DNA from: Hyphomicrobium facile
Lineage (GTDB): Bacteria > Pseudomonadota > Alphaproteobacteria > Rhizobiales > Hyphomicrobiaceae
Assembly: GCF_900116175.1 (NCBI RefSeq)
Contig: NZ_FPCH01000002.1
Coordinates: forward strand, 124,001-188,000
Length of the DNA stretch: 64,000 nt
Direction of reading: 5' to 3'
This document shows, piece after piece, positions 42,840 to 53,515 of the stretch; position 1 is the stretch's first letter; each line of letters opens with the position of its first letter. The notes under the pieces were generated by a model. The model ran no database searches. It saw only the letters and a list, made by a program, of their open reading frames with translations, and was not told the origin of the DNA. A program made the translations under genes and the position numbers.

Positions 42840-43862
42840 TTAGTACTGGTCTTCGAAGCGCTTCGCCAGCTCGTCGATGTTGTCCGGCGGCCAGTTCGGC
42901 ACTTCCATGCCGAGGTGAAGACCCATCGTCGCCAGAACTTCCTTGATCTCGTTCAGCGACTTCCGGCCGAAGTTCGGCGTGCGAAGCATCTCTGCTTCGG
43001 TCTTCTGGATGAGATCGCCGATGTAGACGATGTTGTCGTTCTTCAGGCAGTTCGCAGAGCGAACCGAAAGCTCGAGCTCGTCGACCTTCTTGAGGAGCGC
43101 TGCGTTGAACGCGAGCTCCGGATGGCGCTGCTCTTCCTGGGCCTTCTTCGGTTCTTCGAAGTTGATGAAGACTGCGAGCTGATCCTGGAGAATGCGGGCT
43201 GCGAGAGCGACCGCGTCCTCAGGACGGATCGAGCCATCCGTTTCAACAACCATCGTCAGCTTATCGTAGTCGAGGATCTGACCTTCGCGGGTGTTCTCGA
43301 CCTTGTAGGAAACCTTCTTGACCGGCGAATAGAGGCTGTCGACCGGGATCAGGCCGATCGGCGCGTCCTCGGGACGGTTACGGTCGGAAGCGACGTAGCC
43401 CTTGCCGATATCGGCGGTGAATTCCATGCGGATCGCCGCGCCCTGGTCGAGGTGGCAGATGACGTGCTCGGGATTGAGAACTTCGACTTCGGAGGATGCT
43501 TCGATGTCGCCGGCGGTGACGGGGCCTGCGCCTTCCTTCTTCAGCACCATGCGCTTCACGCCTTCCGAATGGATGCGGAGCGCAATTTCCTTGATGTTGA
43601 GGATGATGTTCGTCACGTCCTCGCGGACGCCCGGAACAGACGAGAACTCATGCAGCACGCCGTCGATCTGCACGGTCTTGATGGCGGCGCCCTGAAGCGA
43701 CGACAGCAGCACGCGGCGCAGAGCGTTTCCGAGCGTCATGCCGAAGCCGCGCTCAAGGGGTTCTGCTACGACGGTCGCGATGCGCGAGCGGTCGCGGCCG
43801 GACTGAATTTCAAGCTTCGACGGCTTGATCAGATCTTGCCAGTTCTTCTGGAGAACGTTCAC
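42840..43862 (-). CDS. rpoA: RNA polymerase alpha subunit
   Basis: A 340-residue subunit that starts polymerase assembly and binds UP elements and activators. The N-terminal dimer domain has [18 protein letters not shown], and the C-terminal domain has [16 protein letters not shown], the DNA- and activator-contacting helix, followed by [12 protein letters not shown]. The linker is Glu/Lys-rich. It lies between rpsK and rplQ as usual. Confidence 0.98.
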   Translation of the reverse strand: MNVLQKNWQDLIKPSKLEIQSGRDRSRIATVVAEPLERGFGMTLGNALRRVLLSSLQGAAIKTVQIDGVLHEFSSVPGVREDVTNIILNIKEIALRIHSEGVKRMVLKKEGAGPVTAGDIEASSEVEVLNPEHVICHLDQGAAIRMEFTADIGKGYVASDRNRPEDAPIGLIPVDSLYSPVKKVSYKVENTREGQILDYDKLTMVVETDGSIRPEDAVALAARILQDQLAVFINFEEPKKAQEEQRHPELAFNAALLKKVDELELSVRSANCLKNDNIVYIGDLIQKTEAEMLRTPNFGRKSLNEIKEVLATMGLHLGMEVPNWPPDNIDELAKRFEDQY

Positions 43863-43974
43863 GAGAAACCTCGTTAGTTTTGCGCGGACGGGGGAGCGGG
43901 CCGCGGAATCTCTTGGCGGTACTTATTCACAAGTGGCAGCGCGCCGAGCGGTCCCGGCGCGCGTAAAATCTCGT

Positions 43975-44376
43975 TTAGACGCGGCGACGCTTGCGCGGGC
44001 GGCAGCCGTTGTGCGGGATCGGCGTCACGTCGCGGATCGAGGTGATCTGAAAGCCGACAGCCTGGAGCGCGCGGAGAGCCGATTCACGACCCGAACCCGG
44101 ACCGCAAACCTCGACCTCGAGCACCTTCATGCCGTGCTCCTGGGCCTTCTTGCCGGCATCTTCGGCGGCCATCTGCGCGGCATACGGCGTCGACTTGCGC
44201 GAGCCCTTGAAGCCCTTGGTGCCCGAAGACGACCACGCGATCGTGTTGCCCTGGGCGTCCGTGATGGTGATCATCGTGTTGTTGAACGACGCGTTGACGT
44301 GTGCGACGCCCGACGTGATGTTCTTCTTCTCGCGCTTCTTAACTTTGCCGCGTGCTGCCGCTGCTTCCTTGGCCAT
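43975..44376 (-). CDS. rpsK: 30S ribosomal protein S11 (uS11)
   Basis: A 133-residue platform protein near the 3' end of 16S r[21 protein letters not shown] and the C-terminal [19 protein letters not shown] are invariant family segments. A Lys/Ala-rich N-terminus is slightly longer than in E. coli. It is 88 nt downstream of rpsM. Confidence 0.97.
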   Translation of the reverse strand: MAKEAAAARGKVKKREKKNITSGVAHVNASFNNTMITITDAQGNTIAWSSSGTKGFKGSRKSTPYAAQMAAEDAGKKAQEHGMKVLEVEVCGPGSGRESALRALQAVGFQITSIRDVTPIPHNGCRPRKRRRV

Positions 44377-44464
44377 TACCGTCGTTGCTCCATGCCTCGT
44401 TCAAGCGGAGGCGTAAATCGTTGTGCGCGCCAGATGGCGTGCATGAAATCCCTTAAGTGACGAA

Positions 44465-44842
44465 CTACTTCGTCGCCTTCTTCTTGCCTGCAATCGGAAC
44501 AGCCTTGCCCTTGCGGGTGCGGGCGTTCGTGTGCGTGCGCTGACCGCGTACGGGCAGGCCCTTGCGGTGACGCAGGCCGCGGTAGCAACCGAGGTCCATC
44601 AGACGCTTGATGTTCGTCTGGACTTCGCGGCGAAGGTCGCCCTCAACCGTGTAATCGCGGTCGATCGTTTCACGGATCTGCAGGACTTCGGCGTCGGTCA
44701 GCTGGCTGACGCGGCGATCGGCCGGAATGCTGCACTTCTCGCAAATCTCTTTCGAGAATTTCGGGCCAATGCCGTGGATGTAACGAAGCGCGATCTCGAC
44801 GCGCTTACCCGTTGGAATGTTGACGCCTGCGATGCGGGCCAC
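44465..44842 (-). CDS. rpsM: 30S ribosomal protein S13 (uS13)
   Basis: A 125-residue head protein contacting P-site tRNA and L5. It starts [19 protein letters not shown] and ends in the basic tail with [16 protein letters not shown]. The central hinge [13 protein letters not shown] is conserved. It follows adk across a 187-nt gap containing no other recognised gene. Confidence 0.97.
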   Translation of the reverse strand: MARIAGVNIPTGKRVEIALRYIHGIGPKFSKEICEKCSIPADRRVSQLTDAEVLQIRETIDRDYTVEGDLRREVQTNIKRLMDLGCYRGLRHRKGLPVRGQRTHTNARTRKGKAVPIAGKKKATK

Positions 44843-45029
44843 TTCAGTCTCCTGCCTTTAAATCTCGAGCCGATTAACGATGCTGTTTTTGACGAATTCT
44901 CAAGTGCGAATAGGCGCAACGACCGCAGTACCGGGGTTTCGTGCCCTGGTCCGGATCAAGTTGAGCCCTAAAAGAAAGTTGTGTCTTCTACCTCGGGTCA
45001 TCCCTTCCGTCAATCCGTGCTTCTTTGTG

Positions 45030-45623
45030 TCACGCATGCTGGAATTGGTTCAAAACTTCGCTGATCTGGCCGCTGACGTCGGCGATCGGCGCCATGCCGT
45101 CCACCGTTTTCAGCAACCGATGAGCATAATAGAAGCCGATCAGCGGCGCCGTTTCGCGGTAGTAGGCGATCAGGCGCGTCTTAAGGGCTTCAGCGTTGTC
45201 GTCGGCCCGGACGGTGCCGCCGGCGGCGATCGTCTCCCGGGCGCGACATTCTATCCGTTCGACGAGCTTGGTATCGTCCACCCTGAGCTCGATGACGCAA
45301 TCGATGTGGCGGCCCTTGGACTTCAACAGGTCGTCGAGCGCGTCGGCCTGGGCCAGCGTGCGCGGAAACCCGTCGAGAATGAACCCCTTGGCGCAATCAG
45401 GCTCGGAAATCCGGTCGGCGATGATGCCGATGACGATTTCGTCGCTGACGAGGCCGCCTTCGGCCATGATCTTCTTCGCCTTGAGGCCGACCGGCGAACC
45501 CGCCTTAACGGCGGCGCGCAGCATGTCGCCAGTTGAAAGCTGCGGCAGCCCGAGGCGCTCGGAGATCAGCTGAGACTGTGTACCCTTGCCCGCCCCCGGC
45601 GGCCCAAGCAGCATCAGGATCAT
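45030..45623 (-). CDS. adk: Adenylate kinase (short-LID form)
   Basis: A 197-residue enzyme for ATP + AMP = 2 ADP. The P-loop is [10 protein letters not shown]. The NMP-binding part has [14 protein letters not shown] and [13 protein letters not shown]. The LID domain is the short type ([14 protein letters not shown]), without the zinc-binding cysteines of long forms, as usual in alphaproteobacteria. Its ATG overlaps the secY stop by 4 nt. Confidence 0.96.
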   Translation of the reverse strand: MILMLLGPPGAGKGTQSQLISERLGLPQLSTGDMLRAAVKAGSPVGLKAKKIMAEGGLVSDEIVIGIIADRISEPDCAKGFILDGFPRTLAQADALDDLLKSKGRHIDCVIELRVDDTKLVERIECRARETIAAGGTVRADDNAEALKTRLIAYYRETAPLIGFYYAHRLLKTVDGMAPIADVSGQISEVLNQFQHA

Positions 45624-46963
45624 CGACGCGCTCCGCGAAGCTTAGCCTTCTTGATCAAGCCCTCATACTGCTGAGCGATGAGGTGGCTTTGGACCTGAGC
45701 AACGGTATCCATCGTGACGCTGACGGCGATGAGGAGCGAGGTGCCGCCGAAGTAGAGCGGAATACCGGCATACGACGTCAAGATCTCGGGCAGTACGCAG
45801 ACCGCGGCCAGGTAGATAGCGCCGACGACGGTAATGCGGGTCAAGACATAGTCGATGTACTCGGCCGTCTTTTCGCCGGGGCGGATACCGGGAAGGAAGC
45901 CGCCGTACTTGCGAAGGTTATCCGCGGTTTCCTTGGGGTTGATCACAACCGCCGTGTAGAAGAACGCGAAGAACAGGATCAACAGCGCATAGACGACCAT
46001 GTGGAGCGGCTGGCCGCTGCCAAGAGCTGCAACCGCTTCGTTGAGCCATTCCGGCCCCTGCCCTGCCGTGAACTGCGCGACCGTGATCGGCAGCAGCAGA
46101 AGCGAGGACGCGAAGATCGGCGGGATAACGCCCGAGGAATTGAGCTTCAGCGGCAGATGCGAAGCTTCGCCCTGGAACATCTTGTTCCCGACTTGTCGCT
46201 TCGGATACTGGACCAACAGGCGTCTTTGGGCGCGCTCGAAGAACACGATCGCGGCGACGACGGCCAGAGCCAACGCCAGGAAGAACACGAGAATTCCGGG
46301 CGAGATCGAGCCGGTGCGCGACAGTTCAAAGAGATGCACCAACGCTCCGGGAAGTCCCGCGACGATGCCGGCGAAGATGATCAGCGATGTGCCGTTACCG
46401 ACGCCACGCTGCGTGATCTGCTCGCCGAGCCACATCAGGAATACGGTACCGCCGACAAGCGTGATGACCGTCGTCAAGCGGAAGAACATGCCCGGTTCCA
46501 GAACCACGGAGCCGGCCGCGTTTCGTGAACCTTCGAGGCCGACGGCGATGCCATAAGCCTGGAGCGCCGCAAGAACGACCGTCAGATACCGCGTATACTG
46601 GTTGATCTGCTTGCGGCCGGCCTCGCCTTCCTTCTTCAAAGCTTCGAGCTTCGGCGAGATCGAGCTCATCAACTGCATGATGATCGACGCCGAGATGTAC
46701 GGCATGATGTTCAGCGCGAAAATCGCCAGACGCTCGAGTGCGCCGCCCGAGAACATGTTGAACATGCCCAGGATGCCACCGGCCTGCGACTTGAACGTTT
46801 CGGCGAACGCAGCGGGATTGATGCCCGGCAGCGGAATGAACGTGCCCAGGCGGAAAACGATCAGTGCGCCAAGCGTGAACCACAGGCGCCGCTTCAAATC
46901 CTCCGCCTTCGCGAAGGCGCTGAAGTTCAGATTGGAAGCAAGCTGCTCGGCAGCGGAAGCCAT
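45620..46963 (-). CDS. secY: Preprotein translocase subunit SecY
   Basis: A 447-residue channel protein with ten membrane helices. Plug-region and helix signatures are present: [12 protein letters not shown], then [13 protein letters not shown], and the late [16 protein letters not shown]. It forms the Sec translocon with SecE and SecG. It lies between rplO and adk as in other spc operons, so membrane targeting is expressed with ribosome production. Confidence 0.97.
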   Translation of the reverse strand: MASAAEQLASNLNFSAFAKAEDLKRRLWFTLGALIVFRLGTFIPLPGINPAAFAETFKSQAGGILGMFNMFSGGALERLAIFALNIMPYISASIIMQLMSSISPKLEALKKEGEAGRKQINQYTRYLTVVLAALQAYGIAVGLEGSRNAAGSVVLEPGMFFRLTTVITLVGGTVFLMWLGEQITQRGVGNGTSLIIFAGIVAGLPGALVHLFELSRTGSISPGILVFFLALALAVVAAIVFFERAQRRLLVQYPKRQVGNKMFQGEASHLPLKLNSSGVIPPIFASSLLLLPITVAQFTAGQGPEWLNEAVAALGSGQPLHMVVYALLILFFAFFYTAVVINPKETADNLRKYGGFLPGIRPGEKTAEYIDYVLTRITVVGAIYLAAVCVLPEILTSYAGIPLYFGGTSLLIAVSVTMDTVAQVQSHLIAQQYEGLIKKAKLRGARR

Positions 46964-47098
46964 TGGTCTCTTCTCCTAACCGTTGCGACGACGCCAAGGG
47001 GCGCTATCGCAACTTGGGCCCGGATAGCGCCGTTTCCAGCGCCTTCCGGCCGCGAACGCGAAATCAGGCGGGTTTCCCCGCCTCATTGCACGCTCGTA

Positions 47099-47653
47099 TT
47101 ATTCTTCCGACTTGGCAGCGCCGGGCTTCTTGCCCTTCGCGGCCTTCTTGTCAGCCGACTTCTTGCGCTTTTCCTCGTCCGCGGCGAGAACCTTGCGCTC
47201 AATCAGCGTGACGCTGCCGCCGGCCTTCTCGATCGCTTCCTTAGCCTTTGCAGACGCGTGATTGACGGTGATCGAGATCTTGGACTTGATCTCGCCGTCG
47301 CCGAGGAGGCGAAGGCCGTCTTTTGCACGGCGTATGATGCCAGCTTCGATCAGCGAAGCCAGGTCGACAGGCTTCGAGCCATCGAGGCGCTTGTCCTCGA
47401 TCGCCTGCTGCAGCGAGCCGACGTTGATCTCGTTGAAATGCTCAGGGCGCCACTTGTTAAAGCCACGCTTCGGCAGACGACGATGCAAAGGCATCTGACC
47501 GCCTTCGAAGCCGCCGATCGCGACGCCTGTACGAGCCGTCTGGCCCTTGCCGCCGCGGCCACCCATCTTGCCCATACCCGAGCCGATGCCGCGACCGATG
47601 CGGACGCGGGTCTTCTTGGCGCCTGGGTTATCTTTAATGCCGTTCAGCCGCAT
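47099..47653 (-). CDS. rplO: 50S ribosomal protein L15 (uL15) with extended tail
   Basis: A 184-residue protein. The glycine-rich start with RIGRGIGSGMGKMGGRGGKG and HRRLPKRGFNKW is typical. It is longer than the roughly 145 residues of E. coli L15; the extra C-terminus is Lys/Ala-rich (KKSADKKAAKGKKPGAAKS). It starts 5 nt after the rpmD stop. Confidence 0.97.
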   Translation of the reverse strand: MRLNGIKDNPGAKKTRVRIGRGIGSGMGKMGGRGGKGQTARTGVAIGGFEGGQMPLHRRLPKRGFNKWRPEHFNEINVGSLQQAIEDKRLDGSKPVDLASLIEAGIIRRAKDGLRLLGDGEIKSKISITVNHASAKAKEAIEKAGGSVTLIERKVLAADEEKRKKSADKKAAKGKKPGAAKSEE

Positions 47654-47658
47654 GGTGC

Positions 47659-47850
47659 TTATTTCCCTTCTTCGACCTGAACGAGATGCTGAACTTTTTT
47701 CAGCATGCCGCGTACGGCCGGCGTGTCTTCAACCGTGGAGGTGCGACCGAGCTTGTTCAGCCCGAGGCCGATCAGCGTACCGGTCTGCCGCTCGGGGCGC
47801 CTGTTAGCGCTCCGCACCTGCTTCAGCGTGATCGTCTTCTTCGTCGCCAT
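47659..47850 (-). CDS. rpmD: 50S ribosomal protein L30 (uL30)
   Basis: A 63-residue protein with the family pattern [39 protein letters not shown] and a short C-terminus. It sits between rpsE and rplO, its usual place. Confidence 0.97.
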   Translation of the reverse strand: MATKKTITLKQVRSANRRPERQTGTLIGLGLNKLGRTSTVEDTPAVRGMLKKVQHLVQVEEGK

Positions 47851-47911
47851 ATCGTAACCTCAGGTCCCTTTGTGAAGCGGCAGAAATGCTGCTGCGCTTC
47901 CGTTATTTTCT

Positions 47912-48487
47912 TCAGACGTCCGCACCAGCCTCGGCAGCAGCCGAGCCGTCGCGACGACGCGACACGATGTCGGAAACCTTCTTGTTGCGGCGAGCTGCGA
48001 CGCCACGCGGATTTTCCTGCGCCTTGAGCGCATCGAACGTCGCGCGGACGACGTTATAGGGGTTGGTCGAGCCCATCGACTTCGCAACGATGTCGTGCAC
48101 GCCGACCATCTCGAAAACGGCGCGCATTGCACCGCCTGCGATGATGCCGGTACCGGCCGGAGCCGAGCGCAGGATCACCTTGCCGGCGCCGTGACGGCCG
48201 ACGCTATCGTGATGAAGCGTGCGAGCGTCGCGAAGCGGCACGCGAAGAAGGTTGCGCTTTGCGCCTTCGGTCGCCTTGCGGATCGCCTCCGGAACCTCAC
48301 GGGCCTTGCCGTGGCCGAAGCCGACGCGGCCTTTCAGGTCGCCGACGACGACGAGCGCAGCAAAGCCGAAGCGCTTACCGCCCTTGACGACCTTGGCGAC
48401 GCGATTGATGTGAACGAGCTTATCGGAAAACTCGCTATCGCGCTCCTCGCGATCTCTGCCACGGTCTCTCTGGGGTCCACGTGCCAC
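47912..48487 (-). CDS. rpsE: 30S ribosomal protein S5 (uS5)
   Basis: A 191-residue protein important for decoding fidelity. The S5 N-terminal motif [20 protein letters not shown] and the C-terminal [19 protein letters not shown] are intact. The basic N-terminus ([14 protein letters not shown]) is extended compared with E. coli. Confidence 0.97.
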   Translation of the reverse strand: MARGPQRDRGRDREERDSEFSDKLVHINRVAKVVKGGKRFGFAALVVVGDLKGRVGFGHGKAREVPEAIRKATEGAKRNLLRVPLRDARTLHHDSVGRHGAGKVILRSAPAGTGIIAGGAMRAVFEMVGVHDIVAKSMGSTNPYNVVRATFDALKAQENPRGVAARRNKKVSDIVSRRRDGSAAAEAGADV

Positions 48488-48511
48488 GTTTCGGTTCCTC
48501 TCGGGTATCTC

Positions 48512-48874
48512 TTAAAACTTCAATCCGCCGTCGCGGGCGGCATCGGCGAGCGCCTTAACGCGCCCATGAAACAGGAAGCCGCCGCGGTCGAACACGACCT
48601 CGGTGACGCCAGCCTTGACGGCGCGCTCGGCAACGAGCTTGCCGATAGCGGCAGCTGCAGCCTTGTCGGCACCCGTCTTGAGCGAGCCCTTGACGTCTTT
48701 TTCAAGTGTCGAAGCCGATGCGAGCGTTACGCCCTTCACGTCGTCGATCACTTGCGCGTAGATATTCTCCGACGAGCGGTGAATGGAAAGCCGGGGACGA
48801 CCGTTCGAGGCGGCCCTGAGGCTTCTGCGAACACGCGCTTTGCGGTTCGTAAATTTCTGGTTGCTGTTGGCCAT
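48512..48874 (-). CDS. rplR: 50S ribosomal protein L18 (uL18)
   Basis: A 120-residue 5S rRNA-binding protein. Conserved parts include [38 protein letters not shown] and the C-terminal [20 protein letters not shown]. It lies 11 nt after rplF. Confidence 0.97.
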   Translation of the reverse strand: MANSNQKFTNRKARVRRSLRAASNGRPRLSIHRSSENIYAQVIDDVKGVTLASASTLEKDVKGSLKTGADKAAAAAIGKLVAERAVKAGVTEVVFDRGGFLFHGRVKALADAARDGGLKF

Positions 48875-48885
48875 CGGTGCCGGTC

Positions 48886-49428
48886 CTACTTCTTCTTGCC
48901 TTCCTTGCGGAGGATGTATTCGCCCTTATAGCGCACGCCCTTGCCCTGGTAGGGCTCCGGCTTGCGGGAGGCACGGATGATGGATGCCACCTGGCCCACC
49001 GCCTGCTTATCGATGCCGGAGACCGACACCAGTTCCTGCTTGGCGCCGCCGACCTTTACGTCAACGCCTGCCGGGATCTTCAGCACGACGTCGTGGCTGT
49101 AGCCGACGGAAAGCGTCAGCGTGTCCTTGCCCTTCATCGAGGCCTTGAAGCCGACGCCATGGATCTCGAGATCCTGGCTGTAACCGTCGGTCACGCCCTT
49201 GATGAGGTTCGCGATCTGAGTCCGCGACATGCCCCACTCGGAGCGTGCAACCTTCGTATCTTCGAGAAGGCTGACGTCGATGCCTTCATCCGAACGCTGG
49301 ACCTTCAAAGCGTCGGGAACCGTGAAGGCGAGTTCGCCCTTGGGACCCTTCATCTTGACGGTCTGACCGCTGATCGTCGCCGTCACGTTCGACGGGACCG
49401 GAACGGGTTTCTTACCGATGCGCGACAT
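48886..49428 (-). CDS. rplF: 50S ribosomal protein L6 (uL6)
   Basis: A 180-residue protein near the factor-binding site. The start [15 protein letters not shown] and the C-terminal [20 protein letters not shown] are diagnostic. The duplicated alpha/beta domains are complete. Confidence 0.97.
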   Translation of the reverse strand: MSRIGKKPVPVPSNVTATISGQTVKMKGPKGELAFTVPDALKVQRSDEGIDVSLLEDTKVARSEWGMSRTQIANLIKGVTDGYSQDLEIHGVGFKASMKGKDTLTLSVGYSHDVVLKIPAGVDVKVGGAKQELVSVSGIDKQAVGQVASIIRASRKPEPYQGKGVRYKGEYILRKEGKKK

Positions 49429-49470
49429 GGCTTATTCGAACCTTGTTTCGCCGAGGCCGGAGCCTCAGCC

Positions 49471-49869
49471 TTAGAATATGTTGCAGATGACTTCGCCGCC
49501 GACGTTGGCTTCGCGCGCCTTCGAGTCCGACATGACACCCTTCGGCGTCGACAGAATAGCAACGCCGAGGCCGTTTGCGACGATCGGAATTCCCTTTACT
49601 GCCGAGTAGACGCGACGGCCCGGCTTCGAAATGCGCTCGATCTCACGGATGGCCGGCTGGCCATTGTAATACTTGAGCTCGATTTCGAACTGGGGCAGTT
49701 CGCCCTTCAATTCGACGCGGCTGTAGCCACGGATGTAACCTTCCTCGGCGAGCACGTCGAGGACGCGGGCGCGGAGGCTAGAAGCGGGGGTGGCGACCTT
49801 CGGCCGGCGACGCATCTGAGCGTTCCGGATGCGGGTCAGCATATCGCCCAACGGATCATTCACGGACAT
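49471..49869 (-). CDS. rpsH: 30S ribosomal protein S8 (uS8)
   Basis: A 132-residue central-domain 16S rRNA binder. The start [14 protein letters not shown], the middle [19 protein letters not shown] and the end GGEVICNIF are conserved. In enterobacteria S8 represses the spc operon through the rplE leader; whether that holds here is unknown. Confidence 0.97.
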   Translation of the reverse strand: MSVNDPLGDMLTRIRNAQMRRRPKVATPASSLRARVLDVLAEEGYIRGYSRVELKGELPQFEIELKYYNGQPAIREIERISKPGRRVYSAVKGIPIVANGLGVAILSTPKGVMSDSKAREANVGGEVICNIF

Positions 49870-49881
49870 TGATGCTTCCTC

Positions 49882-50187
49882 TTACCAGCTCGCCTTGACC
49901 ATGCCCGGGATACGGCCCTGGCTCGCCAGCTCGCGGAGCTGGTTGCGGCACATCCTGAGCTTGCGGTAGTTGCCGCGGGGGCGGCCGGTGATCTCGCAAC
50001 GATTGCGGATGCGAACCTTCGAGCCGTTGCGCGGCATCTCGGCAAGCTTAAGGCGCGCGGCGAAACGCTCTTCCGGCGTCTTCGTCCGGTCCTTCGCGAG
50101 CAGCTTCAGGCGCTTGCGCTTGGGAGCCTGCTCGGCCGTCATCTTGCGACGCCGGTTATTCTTTTCAATCGAACTGGTCTTAGCCAT
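49882..50187 (-). CDS. rpsN: 30S ribosomal protein S14 (uS14), zinc-independent form
   Basis: A 101-residue long-form S14 without the CxxC zinc motifs. The C-terminal [20 protein letters not shown] and [18 protein letters not shown] are typical. It lies 42 nt downstream of rplE. Confidence 0.97.
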   Translation of the reverse strand: MAKTSSIEKNNRRRKMTAEQAPKRKRLKLLAKDRTKTPEERFAARLKLAEMPRNGSKVRIRNRCEITGRPRGNYRKLRMCRNQLRELASQGRIPGMVKASW

Positions 50188-50229
50188 TTCATCTCCTCCA
50201 AAGGCCTTTCGGCTTTCTGCCGAGGTCCT

Positions 50230-50913
50230 CTAGCTACGGAACGGGAAGTTAAAGCCCTTGAGCAATTCGCGGGCTTCTTCGTCAGTCTTGGCCGACGTGC
50301 AAACGATCACGTCGAGGCCCAATACGTTGTCGACCTTGTCGTAGTCGATCTCGGGGAACACGAGGTGCTCCTTGAGGCCGGTCGCATAGTTGCCACGGCC
50401 GTCGAAGCTCTTCGGGTTCAGGCCCCGGAAGTCCTTCACGCGCGGCAGAGCGATCGTTACGAACCGATCAAGAAATTCGTACATGCGGTCGCCGCGCAGC
50501 GTCACCTTGGCGCCGATCGCCATGCCTTCGCGAAGCTTGTACGTGGCGATGGCCTTACGGGCTCGCGTGATAACCGGCTTCTGGCCGGCAATCAAAGCGA
50601 GATCGGATGCCGCGACGTCAACTTTCTTGCGGTCGTTGACGGCTTCACCAACGCCCATGTTGATCACGATCTTCTCGAGACGCGGGATCTGCATCACGTT
50701 CGAGTAGCCGAACTTCTCTTTCAGAGCGTCGCGAACGACCTTCTCGTAATGAGACTTGAGGCGCGGCTTGTAATCGGCCGGACGCGGAGCTGCCGGCTCG
50801 CGCGGTGCGGCGGCGGCTGCAGCCTTCTTGTCGGCCCGTGCCTTCTTTGCTTCGCCAGCGCCTTGCGGCGAGCCGCCCTGAGGCTTGGCGCCTTTTGATG
50901 TATCTTTTGCCAT
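50230..50913 (-). CDS. rplE: 50S ribosomal protein L5 (uL5) with N-terminal extension
   Basis: A 227-residue protein, 40-50 residues longer than usual. The conserved core begins at [17 protein letters not shown], then [16 protein letters not shown] and [19 protein letters not shown], so the 5S rRNA-binding fold is complete. The extra start is Lys/Ala/Gly-rich ([15 protein letters not shown]) and low complexity. The ATG lies 3 nt after the rplX stop, with GGAG further upstream inside rplX. No other ATG gives a complete core. Confidence 0.96.
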   Translation of the reverse strand: MAKDTSKGAKPQGGSPQGAGEAKKARADKKAAAAAAPREPAAPRPADYKPRLKSHYEKVVRDALKEKFGYSNVMQIPRLEKIVINMGVGEAVNDRKKVDVAASDLALIAGQKPVITRARKAIATYKLREGMAIGAKVTLRGDRMYEFLDRFVTIALPRVKDFRGLNPKSFDGRGNYATGLKEHLVFPEIDYDKVDNVLGLDVIVCTSAKTDEEARELLKGFNFPFRS

Positions 50914-50916
50914 GGC

Positions 50917-51243
50917 CTAGTTCTTCTCCGGGATCTGCTCGCCCGAGCGCTTTGCGATGCGGACCTTCTTGCCGTCTTCAAGAACCTTGAATCCGACGCG
51001 CGACGGCTTGCCGTCCTTGGGGTCCTCGATCGCGAGGTTCGAGAGGTCGATCGGACCTTCCTTGGAAATGATGCCGCCTTCCTGCGACGCCGACTGGCGC
51101 TGGTGACGGCGCACCATGTTGACGCCGCGAACGAGTGCGCGGTGTTCCTTGGGGCGGATCTCGATCACTTCGCCCCGCTTGCCCTTGTCACGGCCGGCGA
51201 GAACGACGACTTTGTCGCCCTTCTTGATTTTAAATGCCGACAT
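50917..51243 (-). CDS. rplX: 50S ribosomal protein L24 (uL24)
   Basis: A 108-residue assembly initiator of the 50S subunit. The KOW motif [20 protein letters not shown] is followed by [16 protein letters not shown], both typical. The start overlaps the rplN stop by 1 nt (TGATG). Confidence 0.97.
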   Translation of the reverse strand: MSAFKIKKGDKVVVLAGRDKGKRGEVIEIRPKEHRALVRGVNMVRRHQRQSASQEGGIISKEGPIDLSNLAIEDPKDGKPSRVGFKVLEDGKKVRIAKRSGEQIPEKN

Positions 51244-51611
51244 CAGAGGACCTCCGGCGCAAGCGATACGATCTTCATATGGTTCTTCGCGCGAAGTTCA
51301 CGCGTTACGGGTCCGAAAATACGCGTTCCGACAGGCTCGCCGTTGGCGTTGATCAGAACGGCGGCGTTGCGGTCGAAGCGGATCAGCGAGCCATCGGCCC
51401 GGCGGATACCCTTCGCGACGCGAACGATCACGGCCTTCATCACCTGACCCTTCTTGACGCGGCCCTTCGGGATCGCCTCCTTGACGGAGACAACGATGGT
51501 GTCACCCACCGTCGCGTATTTGCGCTTCGAGCCGCCCAGCACCTTGATGCACTGAACGCGGCGCGCGCCCGAGTTGTCGGCGACGTCGAGATTGCTCTCC
51601 ATCTGGATCAT
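51243..51611 (-). CDS. rplN: 50S ribosomal protein L14 (uL14)
   Basis: A 122-residue protein at the subunit interface. It starts [20 protein letters not shown] and contains [19 protein letters not shown] and REKNH-like ending [19 protein letters not shown], all conserved. It is separated from rpsQ by 162 nt, a larger gap than elsewhere in the operon. Confidence 0.97.
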   Translation of the reverse strand: MIQMESNLDVADNSGARRVQCIKVLGGSKRKYATVGDTIVVSVKEAIPKGRVKKGQVMKAVIVRVAKGIRRADGSLIRFDRNAAVLINANGEPVGTRIFGPVTRELRAKNHMKIVSLAPEVL

Positions 51612-51773
51612 CGCGTCGTTCCTTCTTTCACGGCCTTAAGAGCCTTGCTCTCGAAGCCCATCTCTACATTTGCCGTTCTGGCTCGCGGGGTCTTGGGAAA
51701 AACTCCCAACTCTCCGACGGCTGGAAAGGCGGCTCCCGGCGTTCGATCGCTCGGCGAATCGAGGCTTATAACC

Positions 51774-52004
51774 TCAACTGGCTATCGCAATCCAACGTTT
51801 GTTCTTGGAAATCGGCCGGGTCTCTTCGATTGAGACCTGGTCGCCAACCTTGAACGAATTCTGTTCATCGTGTGCGTGATACTTCTTCGTACGGCGCACG
51901 GTCTTTTTCAGCAGCGGATGGGTGTAGCGACGCTCGACCTGAACGACGATGGTCTTGTCGTTCTTGTCGGATACCACGACTCCCTGCAGCACGCGCTTCG
52001 GCAT
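51774..52004 (-). CDS. rpsQ: 30S ribosomal protein S17 (uS17)
   Basis: A 76-residue OB-fold protein. [20 protein letters not shown] and the family motif [19 protein letters not shown] are present. It starts 14 nt after rpmC. Confidence 0.97.
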   Translation of the reverse strand: MPKRVLQGVVVSDKNDKTIVVQVERRYTHPLLKKTVRRTKKYHAHDEQNSFKVGDQVSIEETRPISKNKRWIAIAS

Positions 52005-52018
52005 AATCTCGTTCTCCC

Positions 52019-52225
52019 TTACGCGCCTTTTTTGACGCTGCCACCGCGCCGGGCAACGGCTGCGGTCTTGATGCGCGCGATATCTCGACGGACGAGCCGG
52101 ATGCGCGCCGTGTTCTCAAGTTGGCCAGAAGCCCGCTGAAAGCGCAGGTTGAACTGCTCCTTCTTGAGCTTCGCCAGCTGTTCATCGAGCTGATCGAGCG
52201 ACATGCCCTTTAAATTGTCGGCCAT
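52019..52225 (-). CDS. rpmC: 50S ribosomal protein L29 (uL29)
   Basis: A 68-residue two-helix protein at the exit tunnel, part of the docking site for SRP and trigger factor. [20 protein letters not shown] and [18 protein letters not shown] are characteristic. The ATG at 52225 is the family start; longer in-frame sequence overlaps rplP and is not conserved. Confidence 0.96.
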   Translation of the reverse strand: MADNLKGMSLDQLDEQLAKLKKEQFNLRFQRASGQLENTARIRLVRRDIARIKTAAVARRGGSVKKGA

Positions 52226-52239
52226 GACTATCACCTCGC

Positions 52240-52650
52240 CTATTCGATCCGCGTAACGACGCGGCATTTGATGGGCAGCTTGGCGGCTCCGAGAATGAGA
52301 GCTTCCTTCGCCACTTGCTGATTGACACCGCCGAGCTCGAAAATGATGCGGCCCGGCTTGACGCGCGCCACCCAAAGCTCGGGCGAACCCTTACCGGAGC
52401 CCATGCGGACTTCGGCAGGCTTCTTCGACACCGGCACGTCCGGGAAGATGCGGAGCCACATGCGGCCGGCACGCTTCGTGTGACGAGCGATGGCGCGACG
52501 CGCGGCTTCGATCTGGCGCGCCGACAGGCGCTCCGGCTCCATGGCCTTCAGACCCACTTCGCCGTAAGCGAGCGTAGTGCCCGACTTGGCGGCGCCGTGG
52601 ATGCGGCCCTTAAACTGTTTGCGGAACTTCGTCCGTTTCGGTTGCAGCAT
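52240..52650 (-). CDS. rplP: 50S ribosomal protein L16 (uL16)
   Basis: A 136-residue protein near the A site. It starts [19 protein letters not shown] and includes [19 protein letters not shown], the loop with the arginine hydroxylated in some bacteria. Confidence 0.97.
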   Translation of the reverse strand: MLQPKRTKFRKQFKGRIHGAAKSGTTLAYGEVGLKAMEPERLSARQIEAARRAIARHTKRAGRMWLRIFPDVPVSKKPAEVRMGSGKGSPELWVARVKPGRIIFELGGVNQQVAKEALILGAAKLPIKCRVVTRIE

Positions 52651-52671
52651 GATGAGTTGCCTCTAGGATCC

Positions 52672-53514
52672 TTACGCTTCTGGCGTCGATGAGCCGGCAT
52701 CCGAGGCCGCGGGCGCGTTGCCGCCGCCTGCACCACCGCCACCGCCTGGGCCACGTCCGCCACCACCACGTCCGCCACGTCCCGGACGACGGTCACGGCG
52801 ATCGCCGCGGTCATCGTCACGACGGGGGCGCGGTGCGCCGCTTTCTTGCATTTCCGTGAGCTTCCGGTCGGATGCCATCGGATCGTGCTCGATGATCTCG
52901 CCCTTGAAGACCCAAACCTTGATGCCGATGATGCCGTAGGCCGTACGCGCAACGCCGTATCCGAAGTCGATATCGGCGCGGAGCGTGTGCAGCGGCACGC
53001 GGCCTTCGCGATACCATTCCGTACGGGCGATTTCAGCACCACCCAAACGGCCGGCGACGTTGATACGAATGCCGATTGCGCCGAGACGCAGCGCCGACTG
53101 AACGGCACGCTTCATTGCACGGCGGAACGCGACGCGGCGCTCGAGCTGCTGGGCGATGCCTTCGGCGATCAGCGTGGCGTCGATCTCGGGCTTGCGGATC
53201 TCGAGGATGTTCAGGTGAACTTCCGAGCTCGTCAGCTTTGCGAGATCAGCGCGGAGACGCTCGATCTTTTCGCCCTTCTTGCCGATCAGAATGCCGGGAC
53301 GGGCAGTCATGACCGTGACGCGGCACTTCTTGTGCGGGCGTTCGATGACGACCTTCGAGATACCGGCTTCGCGCTGCTCTTTCATGATGTGAGCGCGGAT
53401 CGCACGGTCCTCGTGCAACAGCTTACCGTATTCGCCGCGAGCGGCGAACCAGCGGCTGTCCCATGTCCGGTTGATACCGAGACGGAGGCCGACGGGATTG
53501 ACTTTTTGACCCAT
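52672..53514 (-). CDS. rpsC: 30S ribosomal protein S3 (uS3) with Gly/Arg-rich tail
   Basis: A 280-residue protein, about 45 residues longer than usual. The core is complete: [20 protein letters not shown], the KH domain with [14 protein letters not shown], and the C-terminal S3 domain with [20 protein letters not shown]. After residue 226 the tail is Asp/Arg then Gly/Arg-rich, with repeated RGG-like units such as [16 protein letters not shown]. Overlap or spacing with rplV is 1 nt. Confidence 0.96.
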   Translation of the reverse strand: MGQKVNPVGLRLGINRTWDSRWFAARGEYGKLLHEDRAIRAHIMKEQREAGISKVVIERPHKKCRVTVMTARPGILIGKKGEKIERLRADLAKLTSSEVHLNILEIRKPEIDATLIAEGIAQQLERRVAFRRAMKRAVQSALRLGAIGIRINVAGRLGGAEIARTEWYREGRVPLHTLRADIDFGYGVARTAYGIIGIKVWVFKGEIIEHDPMASDRKLTEMQESGAPRPRRDDDRGDRRDRRPGRGGRGGGGRGPGGGGGAGGGNAPAASDAGSSTPEA

Positions 53515-53515
53515 A

